Positions 1 through 10,889 of a stretch of DNA of 64,000 nt are shown in pieces. Below the pieces are notes generated by a model. The model saw only the letters and a program-made list of their open reading frames with translations, was not told where the DNA came from and ran no database searches. The stretch's first letter is position 1. Each line of letters starts with the position of its first letter. The stretch is from Miscanthus floridulus (Eukaryota; Streptophyta; Magnoliopsida; Poales; Poaceae), in the NCBI RefSeq assembly GCF_019320115.1, contig NC_089591.1, forward strand, positions 63,728,111-63,792,110, read 5' to 3'. The position numbers and the translations under genes were made by a program.

Positions 1-1516
1 CCTATTTTCTATTGCGCCGGATGCAAATTCTTGTGGTTAGCACACTTGAGCAAGGGTGAAGAGAATGGAGAAGATGCTGGCGTCGGTCAACTGACCGGAC
101 GCTGGATCTGAATGCACCGGACGCTGGCAGGCTGCATCCGGTCGCACTGACATACGGTGACGCAGTAACTCGAGTGTGACCGGACGCTGGCTGCGTCCGA
201 TCGCGTTCGACCGGACGTGCCCGGTCATGCTCGGGAGCTTACTAGAAACGACCGGACGCTGGGGGTTCAACGTCCGGTTAGTTGAGTGCTGCTGCGTCCG
301 GTCAAGTCAAGTGACCGTTGAAATCGGGACACGTGGTCGTCTGTGGGCGACCGGACGCTGAGGTCCAGCGTCCGGTCAACATGACCGGAGCATCCGGTCG
401 GCCCGACCATTGCCCAGTGAAGGGGTAATGGCTAGTTTAGCCCTTGGGGCTATAAATAGAAGTGGCCCTCGGCCATGGCTGGTGTGGAGCACCTCGGGGG
501 GACTTTGTGTCCATGCTTGAGAGTGCTTAGGAGCCCTCCATCTCACACATACTTGATAGCGATCATCCGATTGTGTGAGTGAGCGATTCTAGTGCGATTG
601 CATCGTGAGGTTGCATCGAGTGGCACTAGGTGATCGAGTTGCAAGCCGGTGGTGCTTGTTACTCTTGGGGGTTGCCACCTCCTAGATGGCTTGGTGGTGG
701 TCTCCGTCGAAGCGCGCAAGAAGCTTGTGCGGCGCTCCGGAGAAGTGCTTGTGAGGGGCATTGTGCTCGCCCCGCGGGAGCCGCGAAGAGCAACTCTAGT
801 AAAGCGTGTCATTGAGCTACCCTCACTTCTGGGGTAGGTTCTTGTGGCGCCCGACGTGCGGGCTTAGCGGGTGATGCTAATTAGCTGCCGAACCACCAAG
901 TAAGCGGTCGACACAACGGGGACTAGCGTGTTGGCAAACACGTGAACCTCGGGAGAAAAATCATCGTGTCAACCTTGGTCTTCCCATTGGTTTGTATCCC
1001 CATTACACAAGCTTGCCATTACTTTTATACATATTAAGCTTGTGTAGTTGCTCTTGTAATTAGATAGCTTGTGTAGCTTGCTAATTACCTTCTTGCTTGT
1101 GTAGCATAGAAGTAGCTCCCTTGCGTGGCTAATTTGGTTTTAGTAACCTTGTTAGTCACATTGCTTAGTTTGTGTAGCTAAGTATTTGCGCTCTCTAATT
1201 AGGCATTGGTTGCCTTGTTATTGAACATTGCTAGTGAGCTTACTAGCATGTGTAGGAGCTCCCTTGTCGCTTAAAGTACTAGTGGCATAGGTTTGTGTAA
1301 CCTTGCTCCTAGAATTGTTTAGGAGAGCTCTAGCTAGCCCGACACCTTTGTTGCATAATTGTTATCTTTGCAAGGTGCTAGTGAACACATATAGTGGGGT
1401 ATAGTCTTGGCTAGACCGATAGCTTTAATTCCGCACTTATATCGGTTAGCCGACGCGATTAAGTTTTAGAAAAGACTATTCACCCCCCCCCCTCTAGTCG
1501 CCATCTCGACCCTTCA
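1..1516 (+). repeat. Left LTR, 3' portion
   Basis: It aligns with the right LTR from about 8058 onwards (start ...GCACACTTGAGCAAGGGTGAAG) and ends in a C run, CCTCTAG and a terminal ...CCTTCA. The first half is packed with direct and inverted copies of CCGGACGCTGG / CAGCGTCCGGT (for example near 93, 117, 179, 250, 351), the CG-rich palindromic motifs known from Sirevirus LTRs. A GC-poor part (1020-1300) repeats GCTTGTGTAG several times. That part is not shared with the right LTR. There is no gene in it; small open frames are chance. Confidence 0.85.
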
Positions 1517-3299
1517 GGCACTCAAGCCGTGAAGGGTGCAAAGGCATGCATCCTCAAAGAGAAGTTTGCAAGCTTCAAGATGAAGGAGGATGAGAGTGTA
1601 CTGGAGATGTTTCATAGGCTTCAAGTGCTTATCAATGATCTCAAAGCACTTGGAGAAGAGGTGAAGGACAAGGACTTCTCCCATAAGTTCTTGAGATGCT
1701 TACCTTCAAGATTTGGCACATTGGTCATAATTCTAGTGAGGAGTGGTTTGGACACTATGACACCAAACCAAGTGTTGGGAGACATCATGACCGATAATAC
1801 ATATAGAGATGAAGATGAGAAGGAAGAAAAGAAGGAGAAGAAAGATGAGAAGAAGGATGAGAAGAAGAAGAGCGTGTCATTTAAGGCCACATCATCCAAG
1901 GGCAAAGCTAAGCAAGAAACATCAAGTAAAGATGATGATTCATGGGATAATGATGGTGATGAGAAAATGGCTCTCTTTGTCAAGAGATTTGACAAGTTCA
2001 TGGTGAAGAAGGGCTACCGTGCTAGAAGGAAGAAGTCTTCATCAAAGAACAAAGAAGAGTCAAGAAGGTGCTTCAAGTGTGGAAGCAAATATCATCTTGT
2101 TGCTCAATGCCCATACAATAGCGACAATGATGATGACAACAAGAAGAACAAGAAGAAGGACAGGAAGGAAAAGAAAGAGAAGAAGGACAAGATGTCCTTC
2201 AAGAAGAAGAAGGGTGGTTCATATGTAGTCACTTAGGATAGCGATGCTTCATCAAGTGATGATGATGATGATAGTGATGATGTCAAGACCACCAAGAAGA
2301 AGGTTCTTGCAAGCATTGCTATCAATGAGAAGCCTTCTCTCTTCGAATCTTTATCATGCTTCATGGCTAAGGCCACTAAGGTATAATCTTGTGATGATGA
2401 AATTGATGAAGAACATGATGATGAAAATGAACATGAAAATAAAAATGATAGTGATAGTGATAATGATGAACCTACTAAAGATGAATTATTTGACATGCTA
2501 GAGGATGCTAGAGAACACTTTGACATCAAGAGAAGGTAATGCAAAAGCTTGCGTAAGGAATTAAAGGACCTTAAGCAAGCCTTTAATGAGCTCAATGCAT
2601 CTCATGAGAGGCTAGAGGAAGCCAATGAGAAGCTTGGCAAAGCTCACAAAAAGCTTGAAAAGGCTCATTTCTCTTTGCTTGATGAACAAAATAAGAAGCA
2701 TGTTAAAACTTGTAATGTAGGTTTAACTTGTGATATAATTGATGAATCACTATCTATGCCTATCATTGTTGCTCCCACTAACCCTTCTTGTAGCACTTCC
2801 ACTTCTACCTCATCTAGTAGTGATGGTCTCACTTGTGACACCTCACTAGTGGTTGAGAATGAGAACCTCAAGAAGGAGGTTAACAAGCTCAGTCACACCT
2901 TAGCTAAAGCTTATGGTGGTGAGGACCGCTTACTTATGTGCTTGGGTAGTCAAAGAGCTTCTCTCTACAAAGAGGGATTAGGCTACACCTCCAAGAAAGG
3001 CAAGGCGGCCTTTGCTCCTCACAAGACTAGTTTTGTGAAGAACAATGGTCGGTTTTGCACTAGTTGCAAGCAAGTTGGTCATGTAGAGCAAAAAATGCAT
3101 GAACAAGAAATCACAAGCTAATGTATCCTTTATAAAGCTTGATTTATGCTATATGCTTACTAAGGGTACAAATAGTGTGAAGGCTAAGTTCATTGGTAAA
3201 CCATGGATGGGCTCAAAGAAGAAAGCCATTTGGGTATCAAAGAGCTTAGTGACTAACCTTCAAGTACCTAAGCAAGTTTGGGTACCTAAAAAGAATTGA
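1517..3299 (+). pseudogene. gag remnant of the copia element
   Basis: Gag sequence begins directly at the LTR end, so the normal N-terminal part and leader are missing. The frame reads a copia gag core (motif DFSHKFLRCLP), a Lys/Glu/Asp-rich linker, a zinc knuckle CFKCGSKYHLVAQC at 2069-2110, a coiled-coil-like segment rich in KELKDLKQAFNELN (2550-2690) and a second, incomplete CxxC...GH knuckle near 3050-3100. In-frame stops occur at 2234-2236, 2384-2386 and 2537-2539. A shift of frame at about 3092 moves the last part into the frame ending at 3299. Gag would form the capsid; this copy cannot make an intact one. Confidence 0.88.
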
Positions 3300-3342
3300 T
3301 ATTCTTTGGTAGGTTAATTACAAAGCCGGAGGAAGGCATTAG

Positions 3343-6300
3343 GTTCTTAATAGTGGGTGCACTCAACACATGACCGGTGATGCAAGAATGTTTAACTCAA
3401 TCAATACCAATGGCAATAATGGTTATGATAGTATCACATTTGGTGACAATGGCAAAGGCAAGGTCAAATAGCTTGGAAAGATTGCAATATCCAATGACAT
3501 GAGCATTTCCAATGTGTTGCTAGTAGAGAGCTTGAACTTCAATTTGCTATCCGTGGCTCAATTGTGTGATCTTGGATTCAAATGCATATTTGGGGTAGAT
3601 GATGTAGAAATCATAAGTGTAGATGGCTCTAACTTGATCTTCAAAGGCTTTAGATATGAGAATCTATACTTGGTTGATTCTAATACTAGTGAAGCTAGAT
3701 TATCTACATGCTTGTTCACTAAGTCTAGCATGGGTTGGTTATGGCATAGAAGACTTGGTCATGTTGGAATAAAATAATTGAATAGATTGGTTAAGCATGA
3801 CTTAGTTAAAGGCTTAAAAGATGTTGTGTTTGAAAAAGATAAGCTTTGTAGCTCTTGTCAAGCCAGCAAACAAGTTGGAAATGCCCATCCTAAGAAAAGC
3901 ATGATGAGCACAAGTAAAGCATTTAAGTTATTGTACAAGGATTTGTTTGGGCCAACACAATACACTAGTATCGGTGGTAATAAATATGGCTTTGTGATAG
4001 TGGATAACTACACTAGATACACATGGGTATTCTTTCTAGTGGATAAAAGTGATGTGTTTGCAACATTCAAATCATTTGTCAAGGGCATTCACAATGAGTT
4101 TGAAACAACCATTAAGAGAGTTAGAAGTGACAATGATAGTGAGTTCAAGAACACTAGAATTGATGAGTTCTGTGATGAATTTGGAATTAGACATCAATTC
4201 TTGGCCAAGTACACTCCACAATCAAATGGCCTTGTTGAGAGGAAAAATAGAACACTCATTGATATAGCAAGGTCTATGCTTAGTGAGTACAATGTGAGTC
4301 AATCTTTTTGGGCCGAAGCTATCAATACGACTTGCTATTGTAGCAACCGCCTCTATTATCACCCATTAAAAGAGAAGACACCATATGAGCTTTTGAATGG
4401 TAGAAAGCCCAACATTACATATTTTTGGGTCTTTGGTTGCAAATGCTATATCTTGAAGAAAGGCACAAGATTGGGCAAGTTTGACAAGAAATGTGATGAA
4501 GGATTTCTACTTGGCTATTCCACTACAAGCAAAGCATATAGAGTTTGAAATTTGGATATTGGTAATCTTGAGGAAGTTCATGATGTTGAATTTGATGAAA
4601 CCAAGGGTTCACAAGTAGAGAATGAGAACTTGGAAGATGTTAGAGGCATTCAACTTTCAAATGTCATGAAGAACATGAATATTGGTGAATTGAGGCCTAG
4701 GCAAGTTAATGATAATGAAGATGATCAAGTGCAAGTGCTCTCTAACTCAAATGTGCAAGATGATACAAATCAAGTTAGTACAAGTGACTCTCATAATAAT
4801 GAACAAGATCAAGTGGCTAGTACATCATCTCAACCCAATGATCAAGCAAGTGCCAGCAATCAAGTTCTAATCCTCCAACCAACTAATATTGCAAGGAACC
4901 ATCCATTAGACACTATCATTGGTGATATTTCAATAGGTGTGCAAACTAGATTAAGATTGGCTTCATTTTGTGAGCATTTTTCATTTGTGTCATCCATTGA
5001 ACCAAAGAAGATAGATGAAGTATTGAATGATGTTGATTGGGTAAATGCTATGCATGAAGAATTGAATAATTTCACAAGAAATCAAGTATGGGAGTTGGTA
5101 GAATGACCAAAGGGACACAATGTGATTAGAACCAAATGGGTCTTTAGAAACAAGCAAAATCAAGATGGGATAGTAGTAAGGAACAAAGCAAGATTAGTAG
5201 CACAAGGCTATACACAAGTTGAAGGTCTTGACTTTGGAGAAACATATGCCTCGGTTGCTAAATTGGAAGCAATTAGAATCTTACTAGCCTATGCTTGTGC
5301 CCACAACATCAAGCTCTATCAAATGGATGTTAAGAGTGCATTTCTAAATGGCTACATCAATAAAGAAGTATATGTTGAGCAACCTCCTAGTTTTGAAGAT
5401 AATAAGAAGCCAAACCATGTATACAAGTTGAAGAAGGCTTTGTATGAATTGAAACAAGAACCTAGAGCATGGTATGAGAGATTGAGGGATTTTCTACTCT
5501 CTAAAGGGTTCACAATGGGTAAGGTTGACACCACTCTTTTCATCAAGAAGATTGAAAAAGATCTATTTGTATTGCAAATCTATGTTGATGATATCATATT
5601 TGGATCAACCAATCAAGATTTTTGTGATGAGTTTAGAAAGATGATGGCTAATGAGTTTAAAATGTCCATGATTGGAGAGTTAAGTTACTTCCTTGGTCTT
5701 CAAATCAAGCAATTGAAGAATGGTACTTTTGTGAGTCAAGGCAAGTACATTAAGGACATGATCAAGAAGTTTGGAATGATTGATAGTAAGGTCATTAGCA
5801 CACCAATGGGAACCAATGGCAACTTGGATAGTGATGCAAATGAAAACATGGTGGATCAAAAGTTGTATCAGTCTATGATTGGAAGCCTACTCTATGTGAC
5901 CGTATCAATGCCGGATATCATGTTTAGTGTATGCATGTGTGCAAGATTTTAAGCCTCACCAAGAGAAAGTCATTTGAAGGCTACAAAGAGGATATTGAGG
6001 TACTTGAAGCATACACCAAATGTTAGTTTGTGGTATCCCAAAGGAGCAAAGTTTGAGCTAGTTGGTTACTCTGACTCGGATTATGTGGGATGCAAGGTTG
6101 AAAGGAAGAGTACATTGGGCACATGTCAATTGTTGGGAAGATCACTTGTTTCATGGTCATCAAAGAAGCAAAATAGTGTTACATTATCAACCGTCGAAGC
6201 CAAATACATATCCGCCGGTAGTTGTTGTGTACAAGTACTTTGGATGAAGGCAACTTTGAGTGACTTTAGAATCAAGTTCAAGAAAGTGCCATTGCTATGT

Positions 6301-6501
6301 GACAATGAGAGTGCAATCAAGTTGACCAACAATCCAGTCCAACATGCAAGAACAAAGCATATTGATGTCCACCACCATTTCATAAGAGATCATCAACAAA
6401 AAGGGGATATTTGCATTGAGAGTGTAGGCACCGAAGATCAACTTGCCGACATATTCACCAAGCCATTGGATGAGAAAAGATTTTGCGAAGCTAAGGAATG
6501 A
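3343..6501 (+). pseudogene. pol remnant: protease, integrase, reverse transcriptase, RNase H
   Basis: One reading frame carries the whole copia pol, interrupted by stops at 3469-3471, 3775-3777, 4546-4548, 5104-5106 and 5950-5952. The protease active site reads NSG instead of the family's D-S/T-G. Integrase shows a zinc-binding H/C region (LWHRRLGH, CSSC) and a D,D,E set in DLFGPT, RSDND and GLVERKNRTL; the usual SDNG is SDND here. Reverse transcriptase has MDVKSAFLNG and YVDD (5581-5592). RNase H has YSDSDY, SWSSKKQNSVTLST and HARTKHIDVHHHFIRD. An Asn/Gln-rich linker (4552-5000) joins integrase and reverse transcriptase. There is no env-like frame. Confidence 0.92.
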
Positions 6502-7627
6502 GTTGAACATATTGGATTTCTCAAATATGTGTTGATGCACCCCCCACTCATATGACATTCCTCTCCTTCGAGCTATCTAAGGAAAAAGTTGATTGGCATG
6601 ACATACATCTTTGCTAAGGACATGGTTAGTGCATCTAGTCACATTTTTTTTATTAGGCTCATTCATAAAAATCAAATGATTTTGATGTTTATATAGTATC
6701 ACTATTGCTTCTATGCTTGACTTGATCTAGTGGTAGCATATGACATGTTTATGGGCTTGTAAACCTAGTGTTTGATCTAGAAAATGAGCTCTAAGTATTT
6801 AACTCAACATGGTACAAGATAACCCTTATTTGGAGGTGTGAAGAAGCTTGCCTTGGATCAAACCGAGTTAAATATCTTTGGCAAATGGTCTAGATTGAAC
6901 CAAATTTGAGAATATGATCCTCACCCCATTGATTGACATTGATAATCTCTACCTGTCTAAAATTTAAACCTTTGTGGTCATTGATGACAAAGGGGGAGAG
7001 AAACCAAGATATAAGTAATAGTAATAGGGGGAGAGTTTGACATAGGGGAAGAGATATGACAAAGGAAAGGGATCAATTAAAATTTTGAGCACACAAGTAG
7101 GGGGAGCAAGCTCATGAACTTGTATGGTGCATTTGAATGTGCATTTCATATGTTTGCTTGCATAGCACAAGTCTTAAATTACAAAATCCATGCTTGTGTG
7201 ATGTATGCTAGTTGTAAGATTGAATGATGAAATGAAATCATTAGATTACTTTCTTTTTCAAGTAAGTTTTCACAAGTGGTATCTTTTTAAAGTATGTTTC
7301 CAAGTGGTATAGAGCTAACCATGGTGCTAAGGATGGTATAATGGTGCACTCTGATTGATATCACGCTTCAAAGGTCCATCTTTTATACCTTAGCATCATT
7401 TGGTAGACATTGTCTCCTATATTTCCTATCTAAGCATATGTGCAAGCTACAATCCAAACTCTTCGCACATATGTAGGGGGAGCAATTGCTACCATATGGG
7501 GCTCATGAAACTTGTCCATATTCTTTTACACATGGTAAATATGCTTGGACAAGCAATATGGATTCAATTGTATTTCAATTCATATCTTTGTGAAAGGGTT
7601 GTCATCAATTACCAAAAATGGGGAGAT
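6502..7627 (+). other. Retrotransposon 3' untranslated region with multiple polypurine tracts
   Basis: No coding frame is supported here. Purine runs AAAGGGGGAGAG (about 6990), TAGGGGGAGAG (about 7025), AGTAGGGGGAGCAAG (about 7098) and GTAGGGGGAGCAAT (about 7475) precede the final AAAATGGGGAGAT that abuts the LTR at 7628. The last one is the functional position for plus-strand priming. The extra copies are a hallmark of Sireviruses. Confidence 0.8.
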
Positions 7628-9497
7628 TGAAAGCTCTAGTTTGATTTTGGTGAATTGATGAAACCCTAAGTGCTAACCTAGTTTATCAAGTGATCATGAA
7701 ATAGGTAGCACATTCCAAGTGGTGAAGAAAATGAAGATCATAGCATGGTAATGATGATGCCATGATGATGATCAAGTGCTTGGACTTGGAAAGAAGAAAG
7801 AGAAAAACAAAAGGCTCAAGGCAAAGGTATAAACCATAGGAGCTATTTTGTTTTTGGTGATCAAGACACTTAGAGAGTGTGATCATATTTAGGTTTGATA
7901 GCCATACTATTAAGAGGGATGAAACTCGTATTAGAATGCGGTTATCAAAGTGCCACTAGATGCTCTAACTCTTTGCATGTGCATTTAGGATCTAGTGGAA
8001 TGCTAACACCCTTGAAAATGTTTGTGAAAATATGCTAACACATGTGCACAAGGTGATACACTTGGTGGTTGGCACATTTGAGCAAGGGTGAAGAAGTTAG
8101 AGGTGAAAAGGAGTTAGTCTTGCTAGTCACTAAGTGACCGGACGCTAGTCTCAGAGGGACCGATGCGTCCAGTCAACTGTGGCAGCAAAGATGCTGGCGT
8201 CAGTCATACGATCGGACACTAGGTCTTGGACTGACTGGACGCTGAGGTCTAGGGTCCGGTCCTATTGTCGGACAGCGCTGATGAAAGTCAATGTGTGACC
8301 AGACGCTGTTAGGGTCCGGTCAAGCATGACCGGACGTGTCCGGTCAAAGAAAGTTGTTTCTGGAACCTTACTAGAAACGACCGGATGCTGGTGGCTCAGC
8401 GTCCGGTCAGTATTATGCACAGTGTCCGGTCAACTCAAGTGACCGTTGAAATCAGGACACGTGGCTATCGTCGGGCGACCGGACGCTGAGGTCCTAGTGT
8501 CCGATCAACATGACCAGAGCATCCAGTCAGCTCGTGTTGTGCCCAGCGAAGGGGTACAATGGCTCTATTTCATGGGGGCTTCTATTTAAGCCCCATGGCT
8601 GGTTGAAGCTCATACCTTTGGCCATTTTCATTGACATAGCAACTTTAGTGAGCTTAGCCAAAGCCATCCCACTCATCTCCATCATTGATTCATCATCCTT
8701 GTGAGATTGGGAGAAAATCCAAGTGCATTACTTGAGTGATTGCATCTAGAGGCACTTGGTGTTCGTGTTTCGCTGCGAATTTCGCTTGTTACTCTTGGTG
8801 GTTGCCGCCACCTAAATGGCTTGGAGCAGCGAGGATCGTCGAGCGGAGAGTGGTGATTGTCTCCGGCTCCGATCAGTGGTGATTGTGAGGGGTTCTTGAC
8901 CTTTCCCCGACGGAGAGCCAAAATGTACTCTAGTGGATTGCTCATGGCTTGTGTGATCCTCATCTTGTATTGGTTGTGCGGCACCCTATCGAGGGTTTGG
9001 CGTGTAAAGCCAATTAGCGCGTAAACCTCTAAGTGAGTGAATCGCCATAACGAGGACTAGCTTGCCGGCAAGTAAGTGAACCTCGGTAAAAATCATTGTG
9101 TTCATCATTGATTCCAAGGTGATTGGTCTTTATTGTTATTCATCCTTGTGATTGATTGGTTCCTTCATCTACACGGTGGTATAACTTTCTTGATCACTCT
9201 CTTTATGTTACCGCAAACTAAGTTGACAAGCTCTTTAGTGTAGCTAGTTGTGAGAGCTTGCTTGGTTGGTTGGTGTGGCTCTTTAGTTAGCCTTTAAGAG
9301 CACACTAACATAGAGTAGTATCAAAGCTATTGTGTGAATAGATACTATCTAAACTAGAATTATGATAGGCGGCTTGCATTTTGAGTAGGCTAGCGCAACA
9401 CTTGCTTCGCCTCATAATTGTCTAACCATTTCATTAAGTGTTGTTGTAGAAATTTTTATTAGGCTATTCACCCCCCTCTAGCCATTAGGACCTTTCA
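7628..9497 (+). repeat. Right LTR (1,870 bp)
   Basis: It starts TGAAAG just after a polypurine tract and ends CTTTCA, giving matching TG...CA inverted termini. It contains scattered CCGGACGCTG-type motifs in both orientations between about 8135 and 8530. A TATTTAAG-like stretch near 8583 may serve as the promoter. The end (TTCACCCCCCTCTAGCC) resembles the left LTR end but is not the same. Confidence 0.88.
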
Positions 9498-10889
9498 ATA
9501 CCTCTGTCCTGTGATGATAGAAGGTAACAACCAATGGCTTGTAGTGCTGTAGTAATATTAGGCTATTCTAGTTCCAGATATGAAATTTTACCGGTGCTTA
9601 GTAATCTGATGACACAATTAGTTTTGTAATGCAATTGCTAAGCTACAACTTGGGACTAAATTCAAAACATTATACTGCTCAACCAAATCACCACCTCACA
9701 TGGTTGCCTGGAAAATACCAGTGAAGAGCACATTGTTTGATCTGCTCTATGATTTTTAGAATTTCTGATGTTGACACATTGCTAAGGTCATCTAGAAATG
9801 AGTTGAGCAGTCCCAAAATAGATATTATAATGTTTGTTCTAAATTGTGGTTTACATGAACTCTAAATTGTTCTAAATTTCTGCTTCTACCGTTTGCACTC
9901 CCGGACCCATTGCTCAAATTTAGATTTTGCAGCACTAGTGTCAACTCAACTGTTTTTGGGTTGTAGTTCTCGGATAAAATGAAATGAAGAACAATGGATG
10001 TTTGTTTGATAGCCTTAGGGTTTGAGCACTTTAAAAGCTGTACACCAGCTTTGTCATTTCTGTAGAACATCATGTAGCTGGCTCATCTGTCAAGTGATTC
10101 CTACAATGTTATTATTAGGAAGTTTTGACTGTTCCATGTTAGTAGCTGTGAAAAGCACATTTCATCATCAGTAGCTATTCTTTGGTAATTACTTTCAATT
10201 CCTGCTCAGTTCCAACTACTTGCAAGTTACTGTCTTACTATTAGTAGTACTACTAGTACTATTGTTGTCTTACAACTACTCCAACTACTTCTACTACTTA
10301 CTATTAGTACTACTATTGTCCTACTACTAGTACTACTGGTTGCTATTTTTCCTATGTGTTAAATCCCTGGTACTATGCATTACTATGCATCCCTATGTAT
10401 TAACTTGCTCTACGTTTGCTAAGCAGTTGTTGTTTTTTTTGCCAAATCTCCCAGGACTCGCCCAGGACTTGTTGTCCTGTCTTTTGCCATTAGCTGCTGC
10501 TCTATGTTTGCTAAGCAGCTATTGCTTTGTTTGCCAAATCTCCCCTCTCCTCTCCTCTCCTTTGTTTTACCGATGATGAAATTGTCCAAGTCCATACATT
10601 ATATGGAATATGAGTTGATGATCAAGAACTTGTGAGGAACTTGGCATCATTAGTAGCCACCCCTACATTACCTTCTCCTCTCTTCTCTGTTATGATGCCT
10701 TGATGCTCCAAGTTTATGATTAGATGATGATTGACATGTTTTTGAGGCCTCTACTACTGCTAGTACTTGTTTTTTTAATAAATTGTTGTTTTATAGGACT
10801 ACTTTGGTTTATAGACTTTTTTATTTCTTGTACCTTCTCGCGTACCTAAAGCACACTTTCTTGCATCTATTAGAACAAAACGTGAAATA
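9498..10889. other. Non-coding part of the CACTA region
   Basis: No gene is visible. From about 10226 to 10350 there is an imperfect trinucleotide run of ACT/AGT, and near 10540-10560 a short CTCCT run. This lies upstream of the CACTA gene remnant and is probably intron or subterminal DNA of that element. A CACTA 5' terminus was not found in the window. Confidence 0.45.
10226..10350. repeat. Imperfect (ACT)n microsatellite
   Basis: Repeated TACTACTAGTACTATTG-like units are directly visible. They are degenerate and interrupted. Confidence 0.7.

Larger units (their letters stand above)
1..9497 (+). mobile_element. Ty1/copia (Sirevirus-like) LTR retrotransposon, decayed, 5' end outside window
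   Basis: The element has a partial left LTR, gag and pol remnants in copia order (gag, protease, integrase, reverse transcriptase, RNase H), an A/G-rich 3' untranslated part, and a right LTR. Gag is long and lysine-rich, and purine runs of the type GGGGGAG repeat before the right LTR; both are typical of the Sirevirus branch. It is non-functional as read: there are stops in gag and pol, a gag frameshift, a changed protease motif and no primer-binding site after the left LTR. The left LTR and the right LTR differ strongly. The CACTA remains that begin right of 9497 suggest it inserted into that element; the left target duplication is outside the window, so this cannot be tested here. Confidence 0.93.

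Noticed and set aside
93..420. Regularly repeated CCGGACGCTGG motifs as a CRISPR-like array
   Set aside because: Spacing is irregular, motifs occur in both orientations, and they lie in a plant retrotransposon LTR. This is the known CG-rich palindromic LTR feature.
6502..7627. An envelope-like gene after pol, as in some Sireviruses
   Set aside because: No frame of useful length and no membrane-protein features were seen in this interval.
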